DNA of 10,890 bases from Eubacteriales Family XIII. Incertae Sedis bacterium (GTDB lineage Bacteria > Bacillota > Clostridia > Peptostreptococcales > Anaerovoracaceae). Under the pieces are notes generated by a model. The model made no database searches and had not been told where the DNA came from. It saw only the letters and a list, made by a program, of their open reading frames with translations. Of this stretch, positions 5,166-10,890 are shown in pieces (the first letter of the stretch is position 1; each line of letters begins with the position of its first letter). Position numbers and translations under genes: made by a program. Location of the stretch: contig JAIRSA010000181.1 in assembly GCA_031255695.1 (NCBI GenBank), forward strand, positions 1 to 10,890, written 5' to 3'.

Positions 5166-7253
5166 TTACGTACGATCGCTGATGTTGTCGTTTGTGCTGC
5201 CGGCAGGGCCGCCGCCGCTACTGTCGGTGCCGCCGTCGCTGCTGCCGCCCTTGTCGCTGCCGCTGCCGCCGCTGCCGCCCTTGTCGCTGCCGCCGCCGTC
5301 GCTGCCGATGTCGCCACTGCCGACACTTGGCGGGTCGCCGCCCTTGTCGGTGCCACTGCCGTCGTCGCCGACACTTGGCGGGTCGCTGCCGCTGCTGTTG
5401 GCGCCGTCGCTGCTGTCGCTGCCGCCGCCTGGCGGCCCGCTGCCGGCTTCGCCATTGTCGCCGCCGGGCCCGCTGCCATCATCGCCGGCATTGCCGCTGC
5501 CGCCGGGCCCGCTGCCATCGCCGCCATGGGCGACGTCTTGCGCCTGTATCAGTAAAGATGACGAATCGAAATCGATGTAGGCATTGTCGTCCATCATGTC
5601 GCGCAGTTTCTCATCCTGGAGCTTGTCAAGCCACTCTGGGCTCGCCAGGAATTCGGTGTCGGCATCCGCAAGCGCCGCGAACGGATAGTAGTAGTCCGTA
5701 TGTATGTCGTCGGACTGCCAGACGACGAAATCCGCCTCTTCCTCCATATCGCTCTGCACTTCGAGGACCTCCGCCTCGGCCGACTTGCCCATCTTGAACT
5801 TGTAGATCAGGCCCATGATCTGTATGGTGATGATCGGGGTCATTGCAATAAGAGCCACAAGCCCGAAGGCGTCACGCATCACGCTGCCCCCCGAACTGGA
5901 GCTCGCGCCTATGGCGAACGGGAGCAGGAAGGTCGCGGTCATCGCGCCGGAAGCGACGCCGCCTGAGTCGAACGCGATGGCGCTGAATATCCTAGGCACG
6001 AAGAATGTGAGCGCGAGTGCGAGGGCATAGCCCGGCAGCAGGAAGAACAGGATGTCGATGCCGGTCAGTATGCGGCACATCGCAAGGCCGACGGATATCG
6101 AAACGCCGGCGGACAGCGCTATCAGCAGCGCGTTCTTGGATATGGCGCCGCCCGTGATATCCTTGACCTGGTCGTTCAGCACAAGCACGGCCGGCTCGGC
6201 GGCCACGATGAAGTAGCCGAGTATGAGCCCTATGGGTATCAAGACCCATGAATACGAAATGCTGCCGATATACTCGCCGATGAAAGAGCCCGCCGGGGAG
6301 AATCCGATATTGACGCCTGTCAGGAAGAGCACAAGGCCCATATATGTGTAGATGATGCCAACGAATATTTTTATAAGCTGGGCAGGCGGAAGGCGCAGCA
6401 CTGTCACCTGGAACAGCAGGAAAACGAGGATAATGGGCAAAAGCGCGATCCCTACTTCCTTGAAATATACAGGGAAGCCAGCCTTGAACAGCATGAAGAG
6501 CTCAGCGATGCTGGAAGCGGAGGTCATGGCCGTGGCAGCCGCCTCAGCCGAGTCGGGTTTATAGAATATGCCCAGGAGCATTACCGCCATTATCGGGCCG
6601 ATGGAGCAGAGCGCCACAAGGCCAAAGCTGTCGTCGTGGGAGCTTTTGCCGCCGCGCACCGACGAGATGCCGACGCCGAAGGCAAGTATGAAGGGCACGG
6701 TGATGGGCCCTGTCGTCACGCCGCCGGAATCGTAGGCTATGGGCATGAAGTCGTCCGGGACAAACACGCTCAGCGCGAAGACCAGCCCGTAGAAGACGAT
6801 CAGCATATACGACAGCTTGAGCTGGAAGACGATCCGTATCATCGCGGCCATGAGGAAAACGCCGACGCCCAGCGCCACGGTGATGACCAGCACGTTCGCT
6901 GGGATGGAGGGCGCGAGCCCCGCCAGCACCTGTAGATCCGGCTCCGCCATCGTGACCATGGTCCCCATCGCGAAGGCGACGACGAGCATGAGGATGACCT
7001 TCTTGCTGCGCGTCAGGTAACTGCCGAGGTATTCGCCCATGGGCATCATCGCCATGTCCGCGCCCAGCGTGAAAAGCCCCATGCCGACTATGAGCAGCGC
7101 AGAGCCGATCAGGAAAAGCCCGCGCACGGCGAACGGCATCGGCGCGATGGTGAAATTAAGCGCAAGGACGATAATGGTTATGGGCGCAACAGAAGAAAGC
7201 GACTCCTTGATACTTGAAATTAGTTTTTTCTGAAAAATAATACTGCGCAGCAA
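5166..7253 (-). CDS. Duplicated DUF1538 membrane transporter with long repetitive C-terminal tail
   Basis: The 695-aa protein has an integral membrane part (about 1-487) made of two DUF1538 repeats. Matching motifs show the duplication: MAEPDLQVLA (102-111) with AAEPAVLVLN (351-360), AYDSGGVTTGP (173-183) with AFDSGGVASGA (427-437), and SFGLVAL with AFGLVAL. Each half holds roughly six hydrophobic segments. A transport role is inferred; from memory, DUF1538 proteins of halophiles (UmpAB) were reported as cation/proton antiporters, which should be checked. Residues 490-575 are soluble and acidic. Residues 576-695 are almost only Gly, Ser, Asp, Pro and Lys in short repeats. The start is TTG7253 with GGGAGG (7268-7263) nine bases ahead; a stop lies just upstream in frame, leaving only TTG or CTG nearby. 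Two PII-like genes follow in the same operon. Confidence 0.87.
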   Translation of the reverse strand: MLRSIIFQKKLISSIKESLSSVAPITIIVLALNFTIAPMPFAVRGLFLIGSALLIVGMGLFTLGADMAMMPMGEYLGSYLTRSKKVILMLVVAFAMGTMVTMAEPDLQVLAGLAPSIPANVLVITVALGVGVFLMAAMIRIVFQLKLSYMLIVFYGLVFALSVFVPDDFMPIAYDSGGVTTGPITVPFILAFGVGISSVRGGKSSHDDSFGLVALCSIGPIMAVMLLGIFYKPDSAEAAATAMTSASSIAELFMLFKAGFPVYFKEVGIALLPIILVFLLFQVTVLRLPPAQLIKIFVGIIYTYMGLVLFLTGVNIGFSPAGSFIGEYIGSISYSWVLIPIGLILGYFIVAAEPAVLVLNDQVKDITGGAISKNALLIALSAGVSISVGLAMCRILTGIDILFFLLPGYALALALTFFVPRIFSAIAFDSGGVASGAMTATFLLPFAIGASSSSGGSVMRDAFGLVALIAMTPIITIQIMGLIYKFKMGKSAEAEVLEVQSDMEEEADFVVWQSDDIHTDYYYPFAALADADTEFLASPEWLDKLQDEKLRDMMDDNAYIDFDSSSLLIQAQDVAHGGDGSGPGGSGNAGDDGSGPGGDNGEAGSGPPGGGSDSSDGANSSGSDPPSVGDDGSGTDKGGDPPSVGSGDIGSDGGGSDKGGSGGSGSDKGGSSDGGTDSSGGGPAGSTNDNISDRT
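5169..5527 (-). repeat. Nested tandem repeats encoding the Gly/Ser/Asp tail of the DUF1538 protein
   Basis: At least three exact duplications of 20 bases or more are visible, all spaced by multiples of three: copies starting at 5241 and 5271 (30 bp apart), at 5319 and 5367 (48 bp apart, coding for DPPSVG), and at 5461 and 5500 (39 bp apart, coding for DGSGPGG). In-frame spacing means copy-number change would lengthen or shorten the tail without breaking the gene. Confidence 0.85.
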
Positions 7254-7262
7254 TAATGCCTA

Positions 7263-7268
7263 CCTCCC
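7263..7268 (-). promoter_or_regulatory. Shine-Dalgarno GGGAGG for the TTG start of the DUF1538 gene
   Basis: GGGAGG on the minus strand lies nine bases before TTG7253. The frame has a stop codon between this site and the TTG, so no upstream ATG is possible. This makes the rare TTG start credible. Confidence 0.65.
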
Positions 7269-7340
7269 AACATATTGACCCATTAAGCGGAAAATCATGC
7301 GCTGGGGCAATAACAATGCCTTCGGAGTACCTTTAATATT

Positions 7341-7369
7341 AGTATAATGCAAATATGGCCAGCCCGCAA
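7341..7369 (-). promoter_or_regulatory. Sigma-A type promoter for the DUF1538/PII operon
   Basis: On the minus strand TTGCGG (7369-7364) and TATACT (7346-7341) are 17 bases apart. The start of transcription would be near 7334, giving a leader of about 80 bases before TTG7253. It separates this operon from the hexokinase gene behind it. Confidence 0.6.
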
Positions 7370-7655
7370 TATAAAAAAGATGGGAATGTCGCGGGAAATA
7401 CAGAGAAATGCAGCCGCAAAGATGCCATGGCTCCAGCCTGAGGGCAATATCAGCTGCGGCGTGGCCGCTGCCCCGCAGGCTGGTGTTTGGGCCATAAGCC
7501 TGCAATGGGCGGGTGCCGCGCCGACAAGGCAGAAACGCAAAATCTGCCATAAATGCACTATGTAGACAGCATATTACCGCATCAATATGAACTGAGTGTG
7601 AACAGCGAATGTGAACAGAAAAGGATATGTTGCGCGTGGGGCTTGAAATGCAGCG

Positions 7656-7679
7656 CTGGCCGGCTCAGTTGCCGGCCAG
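7656..7679 (-). terminator. 9-bp GC hairpin spanning the hexokinase stop codon
   Basis: CTGGCCGGC and GCCGGCCAG pair perfectly around a 6-base loop that contains the TGA stop (7665-7667). The stem is very stable, but no U-tract follows on the minus strand. It may protect the 3' end or aid termination by another route; it is not a canonical intrinsic terminator. Confidence 0.4.
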
Positions 7680-8981
7680 GCCTGCGAGGGCCGAGCCCAA
7701 TATTGTGGCGTGCTCGATCTTGACGAAGTGGTAGTGCAGCCCGAACTGTTTTTCGGTGTGCTCGCGCATATAGGCCTCAAGGGCCGGGCGCAGCAGGCGC
7801 GCGTTGTAGAAGGTGGAACCCTCTACGGATATGCAGACGGGCAGCTGCGGCGCGGGGGCATTTTCGTTCATCCTGAACATTATGCCGGTCAGCATGGACG
7901 CTATCATGAAGGAGATGCGTTCGAAGAAGGCCTGGATCAGCAGGCCGAGCTTCTGCGCGTCGGCGGGCTCGGCGCAGAGCTTAGAGAGCGCGTCGCCGCC
8001 CGGCGTGGGCCCCTCGTCGCGGAAATAGAAGCGGTCCGCCTCGCCGACGGGGATGGCCGCGAGGGCTGCGAGCCGTTCGGAGAAGCCGCGCGAGAAGCAG
8101 CCGTGGTCGTCCGCGAAGCGTATCCATTTGAGCAGCAGGGAGCATTGGTAGGCGCCGGCCGTCATCTTTTCCAGCCAGTGTATGCCGGGGTCTATGGTGG
8201 CCTCGATGAATTTGGCGTCCACCTCGCCCCTGGGGAAGCCGCGGTAGCCGCCGGCCTCTATATTGATGAGCGTGGCGCCGGGCGTGCCGTGGATCAGCGG
8301 CGCCTTATGTATATTGCCGTTTTTTTCGGTGTAGCTGGCGTTCAGGCCTGTGCCTAGGATCATGCCGATATACCCGCTGTATTTCCCGCGTTCGCTCACA
8401 TCGGCCATGGCGCCGAGCTGGGTCGCCACCGTGTCGTTCAGGACGACGATGTGCTTGCTGTGCGGCAGGCCGCGCCCCTTGAGGGCGCTGCGCAGCGCGT
8501 CGCCGATGATGACGCCGCTGGCACCGGCGACCTTTACCTCTTTGGTGAACTTTATGATGCGCGCGTCGCGGTTGGGCAGTATTTCAGCCGGATTGGAGAA
8601 GCAGAAGCCTATCTTGTCGCTTTCGGCGGCAATGGGCTCTATGTATTCGGCAAGCTTGCCGAAAAATTCTTCGGCAGTGACGCTTGTCTTGAAGCCGGGT
8701 ATGGGGTATTTTTCGAAGTATTTTATTTCGGGGGCCGCGCCGCCCAGCTGGACCAGGGCGATCCTGAGATTGGTCCCGCCGGCGTCTATGACTATGGCCG
8801 CGCCGCTGCCGCCGTCTGCGCTGCCTTCGTATGGGATGAATGTCGGGAGCATCATGAGGGAGCTGTCTTCGCCATGCAGGCCCCTGATCATCTCCTTGTC
8901 GAAGTCGTCTGCGTAGAGCTTCATGGCGCCGGCATCGATCGCCAGGCCGGATTCTTTTAAGAAACGTTCCATATTGATCAT
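7665..8981 (-). CDS. Hexokinase (eukaryotic-type family, PF00349/PF03727)
   Basis: The enzyme phosphorylates glucose and related hexoses with ATP in the cytoplasm, feeding glycolysis. From ATG8981 it is 438 aa, near one eukaryotic hexokinase unit. Visible motifs are phosphate-1 DAGGTNLR (66-73), the sugar-binding signature IGFCFSNPAEI (about 124-134), LNDTVATQLGA with the catalytic Asp183, phosphate-2 LGTGLNASY (209-217), IEAGG (241-245), EKMTAGAY (about 271-278) and the adenosine motif VEGSTFYN (386-393). The order and wording match the hexokinase family, not the shorter ROK or bacterial Glk families. GGTGG five bases before ATG8981 supports this start; the frame is open to ATG9017, which has no ribosome site, and ATG8972 is also possible. 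It follows malic enzyme by 102 bases on the same strand. Substrate preference cannot be read from the sequence. Confidence 0.9.
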   Translation of the reverse strand: MINMERFLKESGLAIDAGAMKLYADDFDKEMIRGLHGEDSSLMMLPTFIPYEGSADGGSGAAIVIDAGGTNLRIALVQLGGAAPEIKYFEKYPIPGFKTSVTAEEFFGKLAEYIEPIAAESDKIGFCFSNPAEILPNRDARIIKFTKEVKVAGASGVIIGDALRSALKGRGLPHSKHIVVLNDTVATQLGAMADVSERGKYSGYIGMILGTGLNASYTEKNGNIHKAPLIHGTPGATLINIEAGGYRGFPRGEVDAKFIEATIDPGIHWLEKMTAGAYQCSLLLKWIRFADDHGCFSRGFSERLAALAAIPVGEADRFYFRDEGPTPGGDALSKLCAEPADAQKLGLLIQAFFERISFMIASMLTGIMFRMNENAPAPQLPVCISVEGSTFYNARLLRPALEAYMREHTEKQFGLHYHFVKIEHATILGSALAGLAGN

Positions 8982-9083
8982 CTTAACCACCATTTCCGCT
9001 ATGCCCGCTTTCCGCATGCACGGACGGGGCCTGTGTTATGCCGACGTGCTTGTAGCTTCCATATATACATCTGGCCGGGCCGA

Positions 9084-10325
9084 TCAAGCCGGGCCGTCTG
9101 CGGCGGCGCCGGCTCCGAGCGCCTCAGGCGACGCTGAGGCGGCGGCAGCTGCCGCGTTTTCGCTATGATCGTCAAGCCAGGCTTTTGCCACGGCGCCGGC
9201 CACGGCGTCGGCGACGCCGGGTTCGAATGCACCGGGTATGATATAGCTCTCGCTGAGATCGCCGTCGCTTATGCAGCCCGCCAAGGCGTAGGCCGCCGCG
9301 ACTTTCATCTTTTCGGTTATGCGTGATGCCCTTGCCGCCAAGGCGCCCTTGAATATCCCCGGAAATACGAGGACATTGTTTATCTGGTTGGGGAAGTCCG
9401 ATCTGCCGGTCCCTATGATGAAGGCGCCCGCCTCCTGCGCGATATCCGGCATTATTTCGGGCTCTGGGTTGGACATGGCGAAGATCACGGGCTTTTCGCT
9501 CATTGACGCGACCATATCGCCGGTAAGCAGGCGCGGCCCCGACACGCCTATGAAGAGGTCGCGCCCCCGCACCGCCTCCGCGAGGCCTCCGCGTATGTCG
9601 CTCTTGTTGGTCAGCTCCAGCAGCTCTATCTTTTCCATTGACAGTTCCGAAAGGCGGTTGGTGCTTATGAGGCCGCTGCTGTCGCATATCACTATGTCGT
9701 GTATGCCTATGGAGAGCAGCATCTTCACTATGGCCGTCCCGGCCGCCCCGGCGCCGTTCACCGCGACTTTGACGCTGCGGAGCGGGCGGCGCAGCAGCTT
9801 GAATGAATTGATGATCGCCGCTGACACCACGATGGCCGTGCCGTGCTGATCGTCGTGGAACACGGGTATGTCAAGCTCTTCCTGGAGCCGCCGCTCTATC
9901 TCGAAGCAGCGCGGTGCCGAAATGTCTTCCAGGTTTATGCCGCCGAAGACCGGCGAGATGTTCTTTACTATATTGATGATTTCTTCTATGTCCTGGGTTT
10001 TCAGGCATATGGGCACTGCGTCCACGCCGCCGAATGCCTTGAACAGCACGGCCTTCCCCTCCATGACGGGGATGGACGCCAGGCCCCCGATATTGCCTAG
10101 GCCCAGCACTGCCGAGCCATCGCTCACGACTGCCACCATGCGCCCCTTGGGCGTGTAGGTGTAGGCGGCGTCAGGGTTGCTGTGGATTTCTAGGCACGGC
10201 TGCGCCACCCCAGGCGTGTAGGCTATCGAAAGGTCGGCCTTGTTGTTGATGGGCACCCTGGAAATAATTTCCATTTTGCCGCTGTTTTCCTCATGCATCT
10301 TCAGGGATTCATCATAGAAATTCAT
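9084..10325 (-). CDS. Malic enzyme (NAD(P)-dependent, oxaloacetate-decarboxylating)
   Basis: This cytoplasmic enzyme converts malate to pyruvate and CO2 with reduction of NAD+ or NADP+. It is 413 aa from ATG10325, which has GGAGAG five bases ahead (10336-10331); a TTG six codons earlier is less likely. Motifs: SIAYTPGVAQPCLEI with Tyr36, SDGSAVLGLGNIGG (68-81), GKAVLFKAFGGVDAVPI with Lys91, EDISAPRCFEIE (133-144) and FHDDQHGTAIV (156-166) for metal and substrate. The dinucleotide fold is NGAGAAGTAIVKML (190-203), followed by ICDSSGLI. GVSGPRLLTGDM and MSNPEPEI complete the small bacterial form. Residues from about 388 on (Ala/Gly-rich, ending DGPA) form a tail of about 25 residues beyond the usual end. 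Cofactor choice is not certain. It lies between glnS and hexokinase on the same strand. Confidence 0.93.
   Translation of the reverse strand: MNFYDESLKMHEENSGKMEIISRVPINNKADLSIAYTPGVAQPCLEIHSNPDAAYTYTPKGRMVAVVSDGSAVLGLGNIGGLASIPVMEGKAVLFKAFGGVDAVPICLKTQDIEEIINIVKNISPVFGGINLEDISAPRCFEIERRLQEELDIPVFHDDQHGTAIVVSAAIINSFKLLRRPLRSVKVAVNGAGAAGTAIVKMLLSIGIHDIVICDSSGLISTNRLSELSMEKIELLELTNKSDIRGGLAEAVRGRDLFIGVSGPRLLTGDMVASMSEKPVIFAMSNPEPEIMPDIAQEAGAFIIGTGRSDFPNQINNVLVFPGIFKGALAARASRITEKMKVAAAYALAGCISDGDLSESYIIPGAFEPGVADAVAGAVAKAWLDDHSENAAAAAASASPEALGAGAAADGPA
9120..9141. repeat. 8-bp inverted repeat CGCCTCAG / CTGAGGCG in the malic enzyme tail
   Basis: A perfect stem with a 6-base loop lies inside the codons for the Ala-rich tail, about 35 bases before the stop. 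It may be incidental to the GC-rich repeat coding. Confidence 0.35.
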
Positions 10326-10367
10326 AGCAGCTCTCCGTCTCAAAGGTTACAGTTAAATAGGGGCGAG

Positions 10368-10383
10368 GGCCGGCCCACCGGCC
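10368..10383 (-). other. Hairpin GGCCGG-TGGG-CCGGCC between glnS and malic enzyme
   Basis: A perfect 6-bp stem and 4-base loop is followed on the minus strand by CTCGCCCCTATTT, a poor U-tract. It could weaken read-through from glnS into the malic enzyme gene, but the evidence is thin. Confidence 0.3.
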
Positions 10384-10389
10384 TGTAGC

Positions 10390-10429
10390 CAGTCAGCAGC
10401 CCCAGTCAGCCAGCAGCCCCAGTCAGCCC
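10390..10429. repeat. Short tandem repeat CAGTCAGC-CAGCAGCCC after the glnS stop
   Basis: Three units are visible: CAGTCAGCAGCCC (10390-10402), CAGTCAGCCAGCAGCCC (10403-10419) and CAGTCAGCCC (10420-10429). They differ by small deletions, typical of slippage, and lie in the 115-base gap between glnS and the malic enzyme gene. Confidence 0.65.
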
Positions 10430-10440
10430 GTCGGCCGTGA

Positions 10441-10890
10441 TCACTTCCAGGAGCTCTTGAGGCCGACGATCTCATTGAACACGGGCGTGCCCTCGCTGGA
10501 GCATTTCCCGTCCATCACGTAGTATCCATGCCGGAAAAACTGGAAGCGCTCGCCGGGCTGCGCCGATGCCAGCGCCGGCTCGGCGTAGGCCACGCGTTCG
10601 GCCATGGAATCGGGGTTCAGGGCGCTGGCGCCGTCCTCGCCGTCGATCATGAGGCGCCCGTAGGATCTGACCCGGATCTCCACCGCCGTCTTGGCGTCCA
10701 CCCAGTGTATGGTGCCCTTGACCTTGCGCGGCTCCGTGCCGCTCCCGCTCTTCGTCTCCGGGTCGTAGACGCACCGGAGCTCGGCAATATTGCCGGCGCT
10801 GTCCTTCACCACATCCTCGCAGCGGATGAAATACGCGCCCTTGAAGCGCACCTCGTTGCCGGGGAAAAGCCGGAAATACTTCTTCTCAGG
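10441..10890 (-). CDS. glnS: Glutaminyl-tRNA synthetase, C-terminal part (cut by the window edge)
   Basis: The enzyme charges tRNA-Gln with glutamine in the cytoplasm. Only the last 149 codons are present, from the anticodon-binding beta-barrel domains. Starting at the window edge the frame reads PEKKYFRLFPGNEVRFKGAY, then FIRCEDVVKD, CVYDPETKSGSG, RKVKGTIHWVDAKTAVEIRV and a final GYYVMDGKCSSEG. The KGTIHWV and YDPET blocks are characteristic of GlnRS. An internal GTG at 10851 is a Val codon, not a start. The frame has no break. A direct GlnRS means this organism need not make Gln-tRNA only by the amidotransferase route. Confidence 0.93.
   Translation of the reverse strand, partial: PEKKYFRLFPGNEVRFKGAYFIRCEDVVKDSAGNIAELRCVYDPETKSGSGTEPRKVKGTIHWVDAKTAVEIRVRSYGRLMIDGEDGASALNPDSMAERVAYAEPALASAQPGERFQFFRHGYYVMDGKCSSEGTPVFNEIVGLKSSWK

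Larger units (their letters stand above)
7254..7664. other. Intergenic region between hexokinase end and DUF1538 start
   Basis: This 411-base gap holds the DUF1538 promoter (7341-7369), an untranslated leader of about 80 bases and the ribosome site on its left side. On its right are two direct copies of TGTGAACAG, 13 bases apart (7597-7605 and 7610-7618), of unknown meaning. Short open frames on both strands show no family features and no good ribosome sites, so I see no gene here. Confidence 0.6.

Noticed and set aside
5058..5797. Long plus-strand and alternative minus-strand frames rich in Ala, Pro/Leu or Cys/Arg
   Set aside because: They are shadows of the GC-rich triplet repeats coding for the DUF1538 tail; the real frame is fixed by continuity with the membrane domain.
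7343..7348. Plus-strand TATAAT as a promoter
   Set aside because: No acceptable -35 box at 16-18 bases upstream and no plus-strand gene follows.
7260..7558. Two overlapping open frames (96 and 87 codons) on the minus strand before the DUF1538 gene
   Set aside because: They overlap each other and span the predicted promoter and leader; composition and motifs do not suggest a protein.

Overview
The window looks like chromosomal DNA from an anaerobic, low-oxygen-type bacterium, most likely a Clostridia-class Firmicute. The support is indirect: a LexA box of the Gram-positive type (GAAC-N4-GTTC), strong GGAGG-type ribosome sites, and the gene mix (a TIGR03916/TIGR03915 DNA-repair pair, two PII-like proteins beside a DUF1538 transporter, bacterial hexokinase, GlnRS). 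The DNA is GC-rich, yet ATA and AGG codons are common. The species cannot be named from this sequence.

Layout. (1) 10-2386, plus strand: a two-gene DNA-repair operon, a radical SAM protein and its DUF4130 partner overlapping by 17 bp. It sits behind a perfect LexA/SOS operator that overlaps a consensus promoter, and the predicted transcription start falls on the ATG (leaderless mRNA). (2) 2387-3333: a gene-poor stretch with palindromic GTGCGC repeats, several RNA-type hairpins, a possible 16-codon ORF, a frameshifted relic of a HipA-like kinase on the minus strand, and 21-bp tandem repeats. (3) 3334-4122, plus strand: a complete sirtuin deacetylase. (4) 4123-4335: a convergent gap again carrying the GGCGTGCGC repeats. 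(5) 7253-4336, minus strand: an operon with its own promoter encoding a duplicated DUF1538 membrane transporter with a long repetitive Gly/Ser/Asp tail, followed by two divergent PII-like signalling proteins. (6) 10890-7665, minus strand: the 3' end of glutaminyl-tRNA synthetase, malic enzyme and a eukaryotic-type hexokinase, probably read in that order.

How the parts fit. The first operon is probably a DNA-damage response pair. The DUF1538/PII cluster looks like a transporter gated by small-molecule-sensing PII proteins, in the way AmtB is gated by GlnK. Hexokinase (entry of sugar into glycolysis) and malic enzyme (malate to pyruvate) are central carbon enzymes, and the sirtuin may tie NAD+ level to protein acetylation.

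A theme across the window is expansion of low-complexity sequence in otherwise conserved genes: a Gly/Ala/Tyr insert in the DUF4130 protein, an insert in its radical SAM partner, a 120-residue repeat tail on the DUF1538 protein and an Ala-rich tail on malic enzyme. Short tandem repeats also occur in the gaps. I did not find a clearly new multi-gene system. The most interesting candidates are the SOS-controlled leaderless repair operon, the tailed DUF1538/double-PII operon and the GTGCGC intergenic repeat family.
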